Assembly: GCA_021781455.1 (NCBI GenBank)
Contig: JAJXWV010000007.1
Coordinates: 1-64,000, forward strand
DNA: 64,000 nt
Source of the DNA: Acidobacteriota bacterium
GTDB taxonomy: Bacteria > Acidobacteriota > Thermoanaerobaculia > Gp7-AA8
Direction of reading: 5' to 3'
This document shows positions 53,073 through 62,088 of this stretch, piece after piece. The notes under the pieces are model-generated. The model worked only from the letters and a program-made list of their open reading frames with translations, had not been told where the DNA came from and ran no database searches. Every line of letters starts with the position of its first letter. Position 1 is the stretch's first letter. A program made the position numbers and the translations under genes.

Positions 53073-53078
53073 TCGCAC

Positions 53079-54515
53079 GTGCCCAGGGACTCGGCTTCGA
53101 ACCCACTGACGGAACGGTACGCCTCCAGGGAGATGTCGTACCTCTTCTCCTCCGACTTCAAGTTTCGAACGTGGCGCCGCCTGTGGATCGCACTGGCCGA
53201 GTCGGAGAAGGAGCTGGGGCTGCCGATCACGGACGCCCAGATCGCCGAGCTCCGCGCGCACGCCGAGTCGATCAATTACGACGACGCTGAGCGCCGCGAG
53301 CGGGAAATCCGCCACGACGTGATGTCCCACATCTATGCCTACGGCCTTCAGGCGCCGTCGGCGAAGGGGATCATCCACCTCGGCGCGACCTCGGCCTTCG
53401 TCACCGACAACACCGACATCCTGCAGATGGCCGCGGCACTGCAGATCGTTCGAAGGCGCATCGTCAACCTGATGGCCAAGCTGCGCGAGTTCGCATGGCA
53501 ATGGCGCGGCACGCCGGCGCTGGCCTTCACGCACTTTCAGCCGGCCCAGCTGACCACGGTCGGTAAGCGCGCGACACTCTGGCTGCACGACCTGCTGCTC
53601 GACTACCGCGAGATCGAGTTCCGCGAATCGCAGCTGGCACTCCTCGGTGTCAAGGGAGCCACCGGCACACAGGCGTCGTTCCTGAGCCTGTTCGAAGGCG
53701 ACGAGACGAAGGTCCACACGCTCGAGCACCTCGTCGCCGCGAAGGTTGGCCTCAGGCGCAGCTATCCGGTCTCCGGCCAGACCTACTCGCGCAAGGTCGA
53801 CTCGCAGGTTGTGAACGCGCTTTCGGGATTCGCGCAATCGGCGTCGAAGTTCGCCTACGACATGCGCCTGCTGCAGCACCTCCACGAGATCGAAGAGCCT
53901 TTCGAGGAAAAGCAGGTCGGTTCCTCCGCCATGGCCTACAAGCGGAATCCGATGCGTGCGGAGCGGATCGACGGGCTGGCGCGCCACCTCATCATCAACG
54001 CTCTGAATCCGGCCATGACCGCCGCCACGCAGTGGTTCGAGCGCACGCTGGACGATTCCGCGAACCGGCGCATCGCCATTCCTGAAGCCTTCCTGGCGGC
54101 CGATGCCATCGCCTTGATCTACGACAACATCGTGGGCGGGATCGTCGTGCACGAGGAAGTGATCGCGGCGGACGTGGCTCGCGAGCTGCCGTTCATGATG
54201 ACCGAGAACCTGATGATGGAGGGCGTGCGCGGCGGCGGCGACCGGCAGGTGCTGCACGAGCGCGTGCGTATCCACTCGCAGGCGGCGGCGGACGCGCTCA
54301 AGGGCGGCGCACGGACGAACGACCTGTTCGACCGCATCGCTGCCGACCCGCTGTTCGGCATCGACCGGGCCGCGATCGACCGGATCGCCCGACCGGAGGA
54401 TTACACCGGTCTTTCGAAGCAGCAGACCGAACGATTCCTCGAGGAAGACGTCGACCCGATTCTCGAGCACGAGCGAGCCGAGATCCGCGCGGAAGTCGGC
54501 GAGGTGCGGGTGTGA
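53079..54515 (+). CDS. purB: Adenylosuccinate lyase
   Basis: A 478-residue purine enzyme that splits SAICAR and adenylosuccinate. The signature GSSAMAYKRNP is at about 288-298 and the catalytic His segments LGATSAFVTDN and AFTHFQPAQ are intact. GTG 53079 is the start: it keeps the conserved NPLTERYASREMSYLFS opening, and TATAAT lies 6 nt upstream. The next gene overlaps by GTGA. Confidence 0.96.
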   Translation: MPRDSASNPLTERYASREMSYLFSSDFKFRTWRRLWIALAESEKELGLPITDAQIAELRAHAESINYDDAERREREIRHDVMSHIYAYGLQAPSAKGIIHLGATSAFVTDNTDILQMAAALQIVRRRIVNLMAKLREFAWQWRGTPALAFTHFQPAQLTTVGKRATLWLHDLLLDYREIEFRESQLALLGVKGATGTQASFLSLFEGDETKVHTLEHLVAAKVGLRRSYPVSGQTYSRKVDSQVVNALSGFAQSASKFAYDMRLLQHLHEIEEPFEEKQVGSSAMAYKRNPMRAERIDGLARHLIINALNPAMTAATQWFERTLDDSANRRIAIPEAFLAADAIALIYDNIVGGIVVHEEVIAADVARELPFMMTENLMMEGVRGGGDRQVLHERVRIHSQAAADALKGGARTNDLFDRIAADPLFGIDRAAIDRIARPEDYTGLSKQQTERFLEEDVDPILEHERAEIRAEVGEVRV

Positions 54516-55510
54516 CCGCGGATCGAAGGTGGCAGATCGCAGATCGCAGGGTGAGCTCCGCCCGGATCCTGTTCTCCGTTGCCGCGGCGGTCGCGCTGAC
54601 GATGGCCGGCTGCGTGAGCACGGCGCCGCAACCGCAACCGCCGCAGACGCTGCACGGCGTGGCGAGCTGGTACGGAGAGGAATTCGCCGGGCGGACGACG
54701 GCCAATGGCGAGATCTTCGATCCGCTGCAGCTCACGGCCGCGCATCGCACGCTGCCGTTCGGGACCGTCGTCGACGTGAAAAACCCCAAAACCGGGCAGA
54801 CCGTGCGCGTGCGGATCAACGATCGCGGGCCGTTCGTCGGTAACCGCATGATCGATCTCTCCTACGCCGCCGCGCGGCAGATCGGGCTGATCGACCCCGG
54901 CAGCGGCGAAGTCGACGTCACCATCGTCTCGATGGGGAAGGGCGACCGCGAGCCCCCGGCGCCGTACAGCGTGACCATCGGCGAGCCGAAGGAGAAAGTC
55001 CAGGTCGCCTCGTCCAAGCCTCCGAAGGTCGACTTCCCGCTTCCTTCGCAGGTGACGAAGAGTGCCCCCGCCTCGACGCCGGACGCCGACTTCAAGGTCG
55101 ACGTGGTCGAGGAGCACGCCGGTGTCGTGACCAGGAAAGAGGTCGCGCCCGACGGAAAGACCTTCATCACCGTTCCGGTGAATCCGCAGGACGCAGACAA
55201 AGTGCCGGAGGTGAAGTCGGCACCGGGCCACAGCGCCGCAGAGTCACTGGACAACCGGAAGAGCACATCCGTTTCGCCGACGCCACCTCGCCGGAGCAGC
55301 GGGTTCATCGTGCAGGTCGGCGCGTTCTCGATCGAAGCGAATGCCAGGGCGCTTCAGGACCGCCTCACGCAGATCGGTCAGAAGAGCTACGTCGACCACG
55401 GCACGCTCTACCGGGTCCGCATCGGCCCGTTCGGCACACGCGACGACGCCGTGAAGGCTCGCACCGCCCTCGAGTCGAACGGCATCTCCGCGATCGTGCT
55501 GACGCCGTAG
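54512..55510 (+). CDS. rlpA: RlpA-like lipoprotein with SPOR domain
   Basis: A 332-residue septal protein: lipobox near residue 33 (LTMAGC), the double-psi beta-barrel RlpA domain (GVASWYGEEFAGRTTANGE, INDRGPFVGNRMIDLS, about 49-140), a disordered linker and a C-terminal SPOR domain (GFIVQVGAFSIEANARAL, VRIGPFGTRDDA) that binds denuded glycan at the septum. In Pseudomonas RlpA is a lytic transglycosylase; the family is not always active. GTG 54512 overlaps the purB stop; GTG 54554 is an alternative start. Confidence 0.92.
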   Translation: MTADRRWQIADRRVSSARILFSVAAAVALTMAGCVSTAPQPQPPQTLHGVASWYGEEFAGRTTANGEIFDPLQLTAAHRTLPFGTVVDVKNPKTGQTVRVRINDRGPFVGNRMIDLSYAAARQIGLIDPGSGEVDVTIVSMGKGDREPPAPYSVTIGEPKEKVQVASSKPPKVDFPLPSQVTKSAPASTPDADFKVDVVEEHAGVVTRKEVAPDGKTFITVPVNPQDADKVPEVKSAPGHSAAESLDNRKSTSVSPTPPRRSSGFIVQVGAFSIEANARALQDRLTQIGQKSYVDHGTLYRVRIGPFGTRDDAVKARTALESNGISAIVLTP

Positions 55511-55591
55511 GGCAACGGCCGCCGTGCCGAACTCTCTCTGAGCCGGCGCAACCGCGTCCCCCGTCACTCTGAGAGAGTGACGGAAGAGCGC

Positions 55592-55757
55592 CTAGTGGCC
55601 TGTATCGGCTGAATTGGTACCACCTGGCTTGGTCTCGACGCCGTGAGCTTCGTTGCGCCTCCTCAGCATAGTCACCGCTATGCCTGCGTCGGCGCGCCTC
55701 GCTCACGTCGCCGATCCCGGCGCCACTGGTACCAATTCAACCAATACGGGCCACTAG
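55592..55757. repeat. 166-bp nested inverted-repeat element overlapping the ndk stop
   Basis: The outer arms CTAGTGGCC...GGTACCA (55592-55621) and TGGTACCAATT...GGCCACTAG (55727-55757) pair with few mismatches. Inside, GTGAGC-TTCGTTGCGCC pairs with GGCGCGCCTCGCTCAC, and GCATAG-TCACCG-CTATGC forms the tip. The ndk stop codon (55754-55756) lies within the right arm. It separates the convergent rlpA and ndk genes. Confidence 0.9.
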
Positions 55758-56170
55758 AGGAGCTCCGACTCCGCAAAGAAGAACGAGATTTCGATCTTCG
55801 CGTTCTCGTCGGAGTCGGATCCGTGAATGGCGTTCTGCTCGATTGATTCGCCGAACTCCTTGCGGATCGTTCCGGCGTCGGCCTTGGCCGGGTCGGTGGC
55901 TCCCATGACCTTGCGCAGATGGGCGACCGCGTTGTCGCGCTGGAGCGCGGCCACGTAGACCGGCCCTGAAGTCATGTACTCGACGAGCCCGCTGAAGAAT
56001 GGCCGCTCGCGATGCACTGCGTAGAAGCCCTGAGCCTGTTTCTGCGACAGGCTGGTCTTCTTCAGCCCGAGGATCTGAAAGCCCTCGGATTCGAGACGGC
56101 TGATGATTTTGCCGAAGTTGCCCTTGCGGACCGAATCCGGCTTGACGATGGTGAAGGTGCGATTGGACAT
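55754..56170 (-). CDS. ndk: Nucleoside diphosphate kinase
   Basis: A 138-residue enzyme that transfers phosphate from ATP to other NDPs through a phospho-His. The active site is NAIHGSDS, KPDSVRKG is the nucleotide-binding opening and the C-terminal region matches NDKs. Its stop codon lies within the inverted repeat. A TATAAT lies about 33 nt before the ATG, with GGAAGGA as ribosome site, so this promoter is of the ordinary leadered kind. Confidence 0.96.
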   Translation of the reverse strand: MSNRTFTIVKPDSVRKGNFGKIISRLESEGFQILGLKKTSLSQKQAQGFYAVHRERPFFSGLVEYMTSGPVYVAALQRDNAVAHLRKVMGATDPAKADAGTIRKEFGESIEQNAIHGSDSDENAKIEISFFFAESELL

Positions 56171-56229
56171 CTGATTTTTTCCTTCCGAATGAAATCGGGC
56201 GGCGGATTATAACGGACAGCCCGAAAACG

Positions 56230-57336
56230 TCAGGCGATCGGCGCGATCACGAGGCCGTTCTCGAACCGGCAGTCCCCGTCGCGTGGAATTGACGGCTCAT
56301 CGCGACAGATGACCGCGTTCTCGAACGAGCGGGGCATCGCGATCTCCACGCCATGACCAACGATGCAGGAAGTCAGTTTCGATCCGCGTGCGATCCGGCA
56401 GTCGTTCCAGACGAACGAGGCATCGAGATCGCCTTCCACGACAGAGCGGCGGCCGACAGTCGATCGCCGAGCGGTGCCGCTGATCCGAGCCGTAGTGTCG
56501 ATGATCGAGCCGGTGTCGACGCGTGATCCGGCCGGAACATCGACCTTACCGGCGATCATCGCCTCGGCGAGTGCTCGCGACGCGGCCAGGTAACGCTGCG
56601 GTGTACCGATGTCGAACCACAGCCCGTCGTCGACGATCGCGGCGAGCGTCTCGCGCCCGCCGGCGATCAGCGGCCGGTACGTGTCCTCCACGATTCCGGA
56701 GACCTCGCGATCAGGCAGCTCACGAAGAATTCGCGCGCTGATGCAGTGCGAGCCGGAGAACATGAGCGCCTCGCCGGTGCCGGTGCCGAATCCCGTGACC
56801 CGGCCGCCCACCCGGTTGCGCGGTTGCGAGGTTGCGCGGTTGCGAGGTGTCTGGTCTCGTGACCTCGAAACCTCGTGACCGCGTGACCCCTCTTCAAAGT
56901 ACACGGCCGTGAAGCAGTCTCCTTCGGGAGGATGGCGAAGTGTCAGGGCGGCGAGAGCGTCGGTGTCGCGGCGCGCTGCCAGCAGATCGTCGTAGGGTGG
57001 GAACTGGATCGTGTCGCCGTTGACGAGGAAGAAGTCGCGCTCGTGCTCGAGCAGCGGCCGCACCCTGCGGATCGCGCCCCCGGTGCCGAGGATTTCCTCT
57101 TCGTGCGAGAACGAGAAGCGGCAGCGGCCCGCATATTCGTCGCGGAGGAAGCGCTCGATCGGCTCGCCGAGGTGGTGAAGGTTGACGATGATCTCGTCGA
57201 TGCCGAACCGCACGAGGTTCTCGACCGCGTATGCGATCAGCGGCCGGTTGCACAGCGGCACGAGCGGCTTCGGCAACGTCCAGGTCAGGGGTCGCAGCCG
57301 CGTGCCGAAGCCGGCGGCGAGAATCAGGGCTTTCAT
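56230..57336 (-). CDS. Nucleotidyltransferase (sugar-phosphate) with left-handed beta helix, carrying an in-frame repeat insertion
   Basis: A 368-residue NDP-sugar pyrophosphorylase-like protein: LILAAGFGTRLRPLTWTLPKPLVPL (nucleotide binding), GTGGAIRRV, NGDTIQF and a C-terminal hexapeptide-like segment. The start MKALILAAG at 57336 is chosen; upstream in-frame codons lie in the 57340 repeat. About residues 149-175 (GSRGHEVSRSRDQTP... to ...QPRNRVG) have no counterpart in the fold and are encoded by the word array at 56812-56890, in frame. Such a 26-residue insertion is Arg-rich and repeat-derived, and it lies between two strands, so the enzyme may survive. Confidence 0.85.
   Translation of the reverse strand: MKALILAAGFGTRLRPLTWTLPKPLVPLCNRPLIAYAVENLVRFGIDEIIVNLHHLGEPIERFLRDEYAGRCRFSFSHEEEILGTGGAIRRVRPLLEHERDFFLVNGDTIQFPPYDDLLAARRDTDALAALTLRHPPEGDCFTAVYFEEGSRGHEVSRSRDQTPRNRATSQPRNRVGGRVTGFGTGTGEALMFSGSHCISARILRELPDREVSGIVEDTYRPLIAGGRETLAAIVDDGLWFDIGTPQRYLAASRALAEAMIAGKVDVPAGSRVDTGSIIDTTARISGTARRSTVGRRSVVEGDLDASFVWNDCRIARGSKLTSCIVGHGVEIAMPRSFENAVICRDEPSIPRDGDCRFENGLVIAPIA
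56812..56890. repeat. Word array inside a coding sequence (GGTTGCGCGGTTGCGAGG)
   Basis: Four GGTTGCG-type words (56814-56847) are followed by GTGACCTCGAAACCTCGTGACCG-type inverted words (56859-56890). The block is translated within the nucleotidyltransferase frame on the minus strand without a stop. The same GGTTGCGCGGTT word occurs in the gap at 29899-29968. Confidence 0.9.
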
Positions 57337-57339
57337 GAA

Positions 57340-57401
57340 GGTGTCGGGTGTCGGGTCTCGGGTGTCGGTTTCCTGAAACCCGACACCTGACACCCGACAC
57401 C
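57340..57401. repeat. Inverted word array (GGTGTCGGG / CCCGACACC)
   Basis: Three GGTGTCGGG-type words and their inverted copies around a TTTCCTGAAA centre. It fills the whole gap between the CYTH gene and the nucleotidyltransferase gene, starting 3 nt before the latter's ATG and ending in the CYTH stop codon. Confidence 0.9.
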
Positions 57402-57967
57402 TATCCCGAGGTCAACTGGTCTGCAGGGAAAACCATGTGCTCCGGCAGGTCCGCGCGGGTGCGGCGGGCCTGCCGGTACAGATCGGCATAGGTCTGGCGA
57501 ATGGCCTGATCCATGTTCATGCCAAGCTCGGCCGAGATCGTGCGGATCGTGTCGATGTTTCCCTCGATCTCGAAGTAATCGCCGATGGGAGTGCGGTCGA
57601 TGACCACCTCGACGTCGCGAACGTGCCAGACCTCCCGGTACTTCTGGTAGCGGAAGACAGGCTTGAACCCGAGCGAATCGAGGAGCTGGATGGCCAGCTC
57701 GAAGCTCTCCACGCCTGTCTGCACTTCTTCCCGCGATTTGATGCCGCCTTCGATCGACATCGGTCCTTTGTACGTGGCGATGGAGTACTTGCCGAAGCGG
57801 CGCACGCGCAGCAGGGCGCCCTTGGTGCGCAGCTCGCCGCGGCGGTCGAGGACGATGTTGTCTTCGAACGTCTCGGCGTAGAGCCGTTGCGCGCTGAGGT
57901 CGTGCAGCTTGCGCGTCAGCTCGGCGCGATCGCGCAAGGGAAACTTCACTTCGATTTCCTGGGCCAT
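57401..57967 (-). CDS. CYTH-domain protein (class IV adenylate cyclase / triphosphatase-like)
   Basis: A 188-residue triphosphate-tunnel enzyme: EIEVKF at 4-9 is the ExExK signature, and VRRFGKYSIATYKGP and YFEIEGN supply further tunnel residues. The related proteins act as CyaB-type adenylate cyclases or as inorganic or thiamine triphosphatases; the substrate is not decided by sequence. It ends in the word array before the nucleotidyltransferase gene. Confidence 0.88.
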   Translation of the reverse strand: MAQEIEVKFPLRDRAELTRKLHDLSAQRLYAETFEDNIVLDRRGELRTKGALLRVRRFGKYSIATYKGPMSIEGGIKSREEVQTGVESFELAIQLLDSLGFKPVFRYQKYREVWHVRDVEVVIDRTPIGDYFEIEGNIDTIRTISAELGMNMDQAIRQTYADLYRQARRTRADLPEHMVFPADQLTSG

Positions 57968-58304
57968 GAATTGAGGTTATGCGGTGTTCTACCACGCAAC
58001 TGCGTAACTGCGTAACCGCTGTGATCCTTGCCGGCGAAACGCGGCGAAGGATGGTGGCCATGTTGACCCGTCAGTTCTCGGTCGATCCACGCGAACACTT
58101 GGGCGTCCGTCAGGAACATGCGGAGGAGGCGCGAACGGCCCCTGAGTAGTGGCATTTTCTTCTGTTCCCAGAGCGGAGTGGCAATGCGCACCGACACGGA
58201 GCGATGTCTCGCCATAAGGGTGGATATGCTGCGGGCTGTGGACGTCGGTGACTCTCCCAGGCGTTCGTGCGGCCAGTCTTCCACCCAACCTAAGGAGGTA
58301 TCCA
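57968..58304. other. Gap upstream of the frameshifted gene
   Basis: No gene is seen. A short GCAACTGCGTAACTGCGTAACC word is present at 58003-58018, related in style to the other arrays. The right end has the strong ribosome site TAAGGAGG at 58291-58298. No riboswitch is recognised. Confidence 0.5.
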
Positions 58305-59418
58305 ATGTCGAGACCTTTCCGTTTCCTTCGCGCTGTTCTCACTCTCGCGCTTCTGGTTGTCGCCTTTCCGTCATCTCCACTTTTCGGGGCCGATCAGCAG
58401 GCTGCCAAAGCACAATTACCGTCGATTCGGGGTGTGGACGAACCTCCCATACAGTTCGAATGGTCCAGGGTAGCAGCCGATCAAACGACGACGCCGCACA
58501 AAGCCGGCGTTTTATGCGAAGGCTCTGAGTGCTTTGAGGCTGCCACTGCTGCTATTACTGCTCTCCCAGGGATTGCGAGGCTACATATCCCGGTGTGTAG
58601 CACCTACGTCAGCGGCCGAGTCACACGCGCCGGCCGCCCTGTATCGGCGCACATCAGGTTCTTGACCGGCGACGCGTTCTCGGATCCTGCGACAGGAAGG
58701 TATGTAGCCCTGCTCCCGCGGCTGCCCGACAGGAGCCCCGTCTATGTCGTCGCCTGCGACGACTCGTTTGCATATGTGCATGTTCCACGCGCACCGATCC
58801 CGAATGGCGCAGGCTACGACTTTGAAATCCCTGCGAACGAAATTCGGATCGAGGTTCAAGACCAAACAACTTCAGCTCAAACCCAAACCTCGGAGTGGCC
58901 GAGTCACCGTGAGTGGGTATTCGCATCTGTTTTGGACTCGAGGCGGTGCCGTCACCGAAGACGCTGCAATCGACGACAGCGGCGAATTCAATTACCAATT
59001 CGTGCACGGTACTGACGAGCACGTCATCTTGGTGGGCAGTGCCCCCTTGTACGTCGCTTCCGCTCAGCCGGTCGATGGGGAATTGACCATCGAGCCCGCG
59101 ATCGCCTCGATTCATGACTTGCGGCTCAGTCTCGGTCCGCGAAATCCGCAGAAGAGCGCCATTGTGGCGCTCTGGCTTGCTGGCGTACGAATCCCGAACC
59201 AAGCACTCGCAATGCATCAAATGCGACATCACCAACCCTGGTGGATCAAGGACGGGAGCGCATTGGTCATTCCACAACTGCCGACGGCGTACGGAATCGC
59301 AGTTGCCCAGGGACCCGATCCTTCCTTGCTGCCGTCAAACGGGAACATTAATGACCTGGGGCTTTTCTTCGGTCGGGCGCTGCATCCCGTTAGCGGAGGC
59401 GAGTTCGTTTTTGAATGA
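58305..59418 (+). pseudogene. Secreted protein of unknown function, frameshifted
   Basis: ATG 58305 has TAAGGAGG 7 nt upstream and opens a signal peptide (about 1-28) and a beta-rich domain (YVSGRVTRAGRPVSAHIRFLTGD). The frame ends at 59015 in an Arg-rich shadow sequence, while a second frame one base later continues with sensible sequence (GRVTVSGYSHLFWTRGGAV ... FGRALHPVSGGEFVFE) to 59418. The switch must lie near 58850-58900, in an A/C-rich run. One gene of about 370 residues with a one-base indel or sequencing error is the simplest reading; no family is recognised. Confidence 0.6.
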
Positions 59419-59577
59419 TTACAAGGTCGCCCAGGACTTTCGCGCGACGGGAATGGATCCCCTCGAGCCGGGCCTTCGCGGCCTGAACCGCGGGGATTCC
59501 CTCCCGCGCTTCAAGCCTCCAGCGCCTGGCCGGCTCAGGATGACACGCCGGATGACACGCTCCGCGCTCCCGGACCA

Positions 59578-60768
59578 TCACTTTCTCAAGACTTCCACTC
59601 CCGGCAACGACGACCCTGAAATGAACTCGAGCGATGCGCCCCCGCCGGTGGAGATGTGCGTGATCCGGTTTGCGAAGCCGGAGGCCTTCACAGCTTCGAC
59701 CGACTCGCCTCCGCCGACCACCGTCGTGGCGTTGCTGTCCACGACTGCACGTGCGATGGCCTGCGTTCCCTTCGCGAAGGCCTCCTTCTCGAACACGCCC
59801 ATCGGGCCGTTCCAGAACACGATCCGGGCGTTGCGCAGCGATTGCGTGAAGAGCTGAATCGTCTTCGGCCCGATGTCGAAGGCCTTCTGTGTATCGGCGA
59901 GGCCCGCCGATACGTCGATCGTCGTGATGTCCTTCGGGTTTTCCAGATCGTCGGCCACGACGAGGTCCACGGGCAGGACCACGTGCGCCCGGTGCTGACC
60001 GTCGAGGATCCGCTTCGCAACGTCGATCGAATCCACGTCGACGAGCGAGCCGCCCATCCTCACGCCTTTGGCCAGAAGGAAGGTGTTGGCCATGCCACCG
60101 CCGATCAGCACCGTATCGGCGAGCTTCACGAGCGCCTCGAGCGGCTCGATCTTTCCGGCGATCTTCGCGCCGCCGAGGAGAGCGACGAACGGCCGTTCGG
60201 AGACCTGGGTGACGCGCTGCAGGAAGTCGAGCTCGCGCTCCAGCAGCCTGCCGCCGGCCGTACGGGCTTTGTCGAGCAGCCGCGGCAAGGCGTCGATCGA
60301 AGCATGAGCGCGATGCGAGGCGCCGAAGGCGTCGTTCACGTAGTAGTCGCCGAGCTTGCGCAGCCCCTGCGCGAACTCCTGGTCGTTCGATTCCTCGCCC
60401 GGATGGAAGCGCAGGTTCTCCAGAAGGAGCACCTCGCCCGGTTTGAGGTCGCGGCTCTTTGCTTCGGCGTTCGTGCCGATGCAGTCGTCCGCCCACTGCA
60501 CGTTCGCGCCGCAGAGCGAGGCCAGCTTCTCTCGAACCGGAGCCAGGGAGTACTTCTCCTTGCGCTGCCCCTTGGGCCGGCCGAGGTGGCTGGCGATCAC
60601 GATGCGGGCGCCGCGGTCGCGAAGGATCTTCAGCGTCGGCAGCGTCTCCTCGATGCGCGTGGCGTCGGTGATGCGGTTCCCTTCCAGCGGGACGTTGTAG
60701 TCGACGCGGTAGAACACGCGCGCGCCGTCCGGCAGAGCGAGGTCGTCGAGCGTACGGATCTTGATCAT
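59578..60768 (-). CDS. pgk: Phosphoglycerate kinase
   Basis: A 396-residue glycolytic kinase (1,3-bisphosphoglycerate plus ADP to 3-phosphoglycerate plus ATP). Conserved RVDYNVPL (usually RVDFNVPL), IASHLGRPKG, NDAFGASHRAHAS, GGAKIAGKI and GGGMANTF are present, with GGGESV and the C-terminal STGGGASLEF of the nucleotide site. It lies downstream of gap on the same strand, separated by the word array at 60818-60939, and has GGGGAG before the ATG. Confidence 0.96.
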   Translation of the reverse strand: MIKIRTLDDLALPDGARVFYRVDYNVPLEGNRITDATRIEETLPTLKILRDRGARIVIASHLGRPKGQRKEKYSLAPVREKLASLCGANVQWADDCIGTNAEAKSRDLKPGEVLLLENLRFHPGEESNDQEFAQGLRKLGDYYVNDAFGASHRAHASIDALPRLLDKARTAGGRLLERELDFLQRVTQVSERPFVALLGGAKIAGKIEPLEALVKLADTVLIGGGMANTFLLAKGVRMGGSLVDVDSIDVAKRILDGQHRAHVVLPVDLVVADDLENPKDITTIDVSAGLADTQKAFDIGPKTIQLFTQSLRNARIVFWNGPMGVFEKEAFAKGTQAIARAVVDSNATTVVGGGESVEAVKASGFANRITHISTGGGASLEFISGSSLPGVEVLRK

Positions 60769-60817
60769 GGCACTCCCCTGATTTGTGTCCGAAGGGACCT
60801 TTTGGGACGAGAAGAGA

Positions 60818-60939
60818 AGTGCTGAGTACTGAGTGCTGAGTACTGAGTGCTGAGTACTGAGTGGACTCGTTCCAACTCAGTGCCCGACTCAGTACTCAGC
60901 ACTCAGTACTCAGCACTCAGTACTCAGTACTCAGCACTC
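60818..60939. repeat. Inverted word array (AGTGCTGAGTACTG / CAGTACTCAGCACT)
   Basis: Three AGTGCTGAGTACTG units, a 13-nt ACTCGTTCC-type spacer and then about six inverted CAGTACTCAGCACT units. It fills the gap between gap and pgk and ends a few bases from the gap stop codon. It is a variant of the GAGTCCTGA family. Confidence 0.9.
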
Positions 60940-60943
60940 GTGT

Positions 60944-61981
60944 TCACCTCGATGCGGCGAGCGAGGGGGCCTGCTTCTTGACCCGCGCCACGTAGGCGAT
61001 CAGGTCGAGAACGCGGTTCGAGTAGCCCCACTCGTTGTCGTACCAGGCCAGGATCTTGAAATTGTGCGCATCGACCGACTTCGTGAACGTCGTGTCCACG
61101 ATCGCCGAGTGCGCGTCGTGGTTGAAGTCGACCGAGACGAGCTGTTCGTCCGAATACGTGAGGATGCCTTTGAGCTCGCCGTCGGCGGCCTCGCGGACCG
61201 CGCTGTTGATCTCCTCGATGCTGGTCGCCTTGTCCGTCGTGAAGGTCAGGTCGACGAGCGAGACGTTCGGCGTCGGCACGCGAATCGAGATTCCGTCGAA
61301 CTTTCCCTTCAGCTCGGGGAGCACGAGAGCGACCGCCTGGGCGGCGCCCGTCGTCGTCGGAATCATCGACAGTGCAGCGGCACGGGCACGGCGGTGATCC
61401 TTGTGCGGGAAGTCGAGGATCACCTGGTCATTCGTGTACGAGTGGATCGTCGTCATGATGCCCGACTTGATGCCGAAGCGCTGGTGCAGCACTTTGGCCA
61501 CCGGGGCCAGGCAGTTCGTCGTGCAGGAGGCGTTCGAGATCACCTTCTGCGTGGCGGCGTTGAGCGCTTTTTCGTTCACGCCCATGCAGATCGTGATGTC
61601 GGCGTCCTTCGACGGCGCGGAGATGATGACGTGCTCGACGCCGTCGCGCAGATGCGCCGAGGCCTTTTCCTTCGTCGTGAAACGGCCGGAAGACTCGACC
61701 ACGAGCTCCACGCCCAGTTCGCTCCAGGGAATCTTGCTGGGGTCGGGATTCGAGAAGACCCGCAGCTCCTTGCCGTCGATGCTGAGACCGTTCGTGCTGG
61801 TTGCGACCTTGTTGGGGATCGTGCCGTGCACCGAGTCGTACTTCAAGAGGTAGGCGAGCGTCGCCGCATCCGTCAGGTCGTTGACCGCGACGAACTCGAT
61901 GTCGCCTGTCTTGCGCTCGAGCGCGGCACGCACGACATTGCGGCCGATGCGCCCGAAACCATTTACACCAACTTTCACCAT
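60944..61981 (-). CDS. gap: Glyceraldehyde-3-phosphate dehydrogenase, type I
   Basis: A 345-residue enzyme: NGFGRIGR at the NAD site, catalytic Cys in [12 protein letters not shown] and TTTGAAQAV. The start [10 protein letters not shown] at 61981 has GGAGGC upstream; the longer frame is not needed. pgk follows on the same strand, the usual gap-pgk order, with the word array between. Confidence 0.96.
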   Translation of the reverse strand: MVKVGVNGFGRIGRNVVRAALERKTGDIEFVAVNDLTDAATLAYLLKYDSVHGTIPNKVATSTNGLSIDGKELRVFSNPDPSKIPWSELGVELVVESSGRFTTKEKASAHLRDGVEHVIISAPSKDADITICMGVNEKALNAATQKVISNASCTTNCLAPVAKVLHQRFGIKSGIMTTIHSYTNDQVILDFPHKDHRRARAAALSMIPTTTGAAQAVALVLPELKGKFDGISIRVPTPNVSLVDLTFTTDKATSIEEINSAVREAADGELKGILTYSDEQLVSVDFNHDAHSAIVDTTFTKSVDAHNFKILAWYDNEWGYSNRVLDLIAYVARVKKQAPSLAASR

Positions 61982-62088
61982 ATTGCCTCCGTCGGATTCT
62001 GGGGGTCGGATGGTTGCGGCCATGCGGCGCGATCCGGCACGCGGTCGCCACAATTCGGCCCCCGGCTCTCGGTAGTATATCGGCCGAC

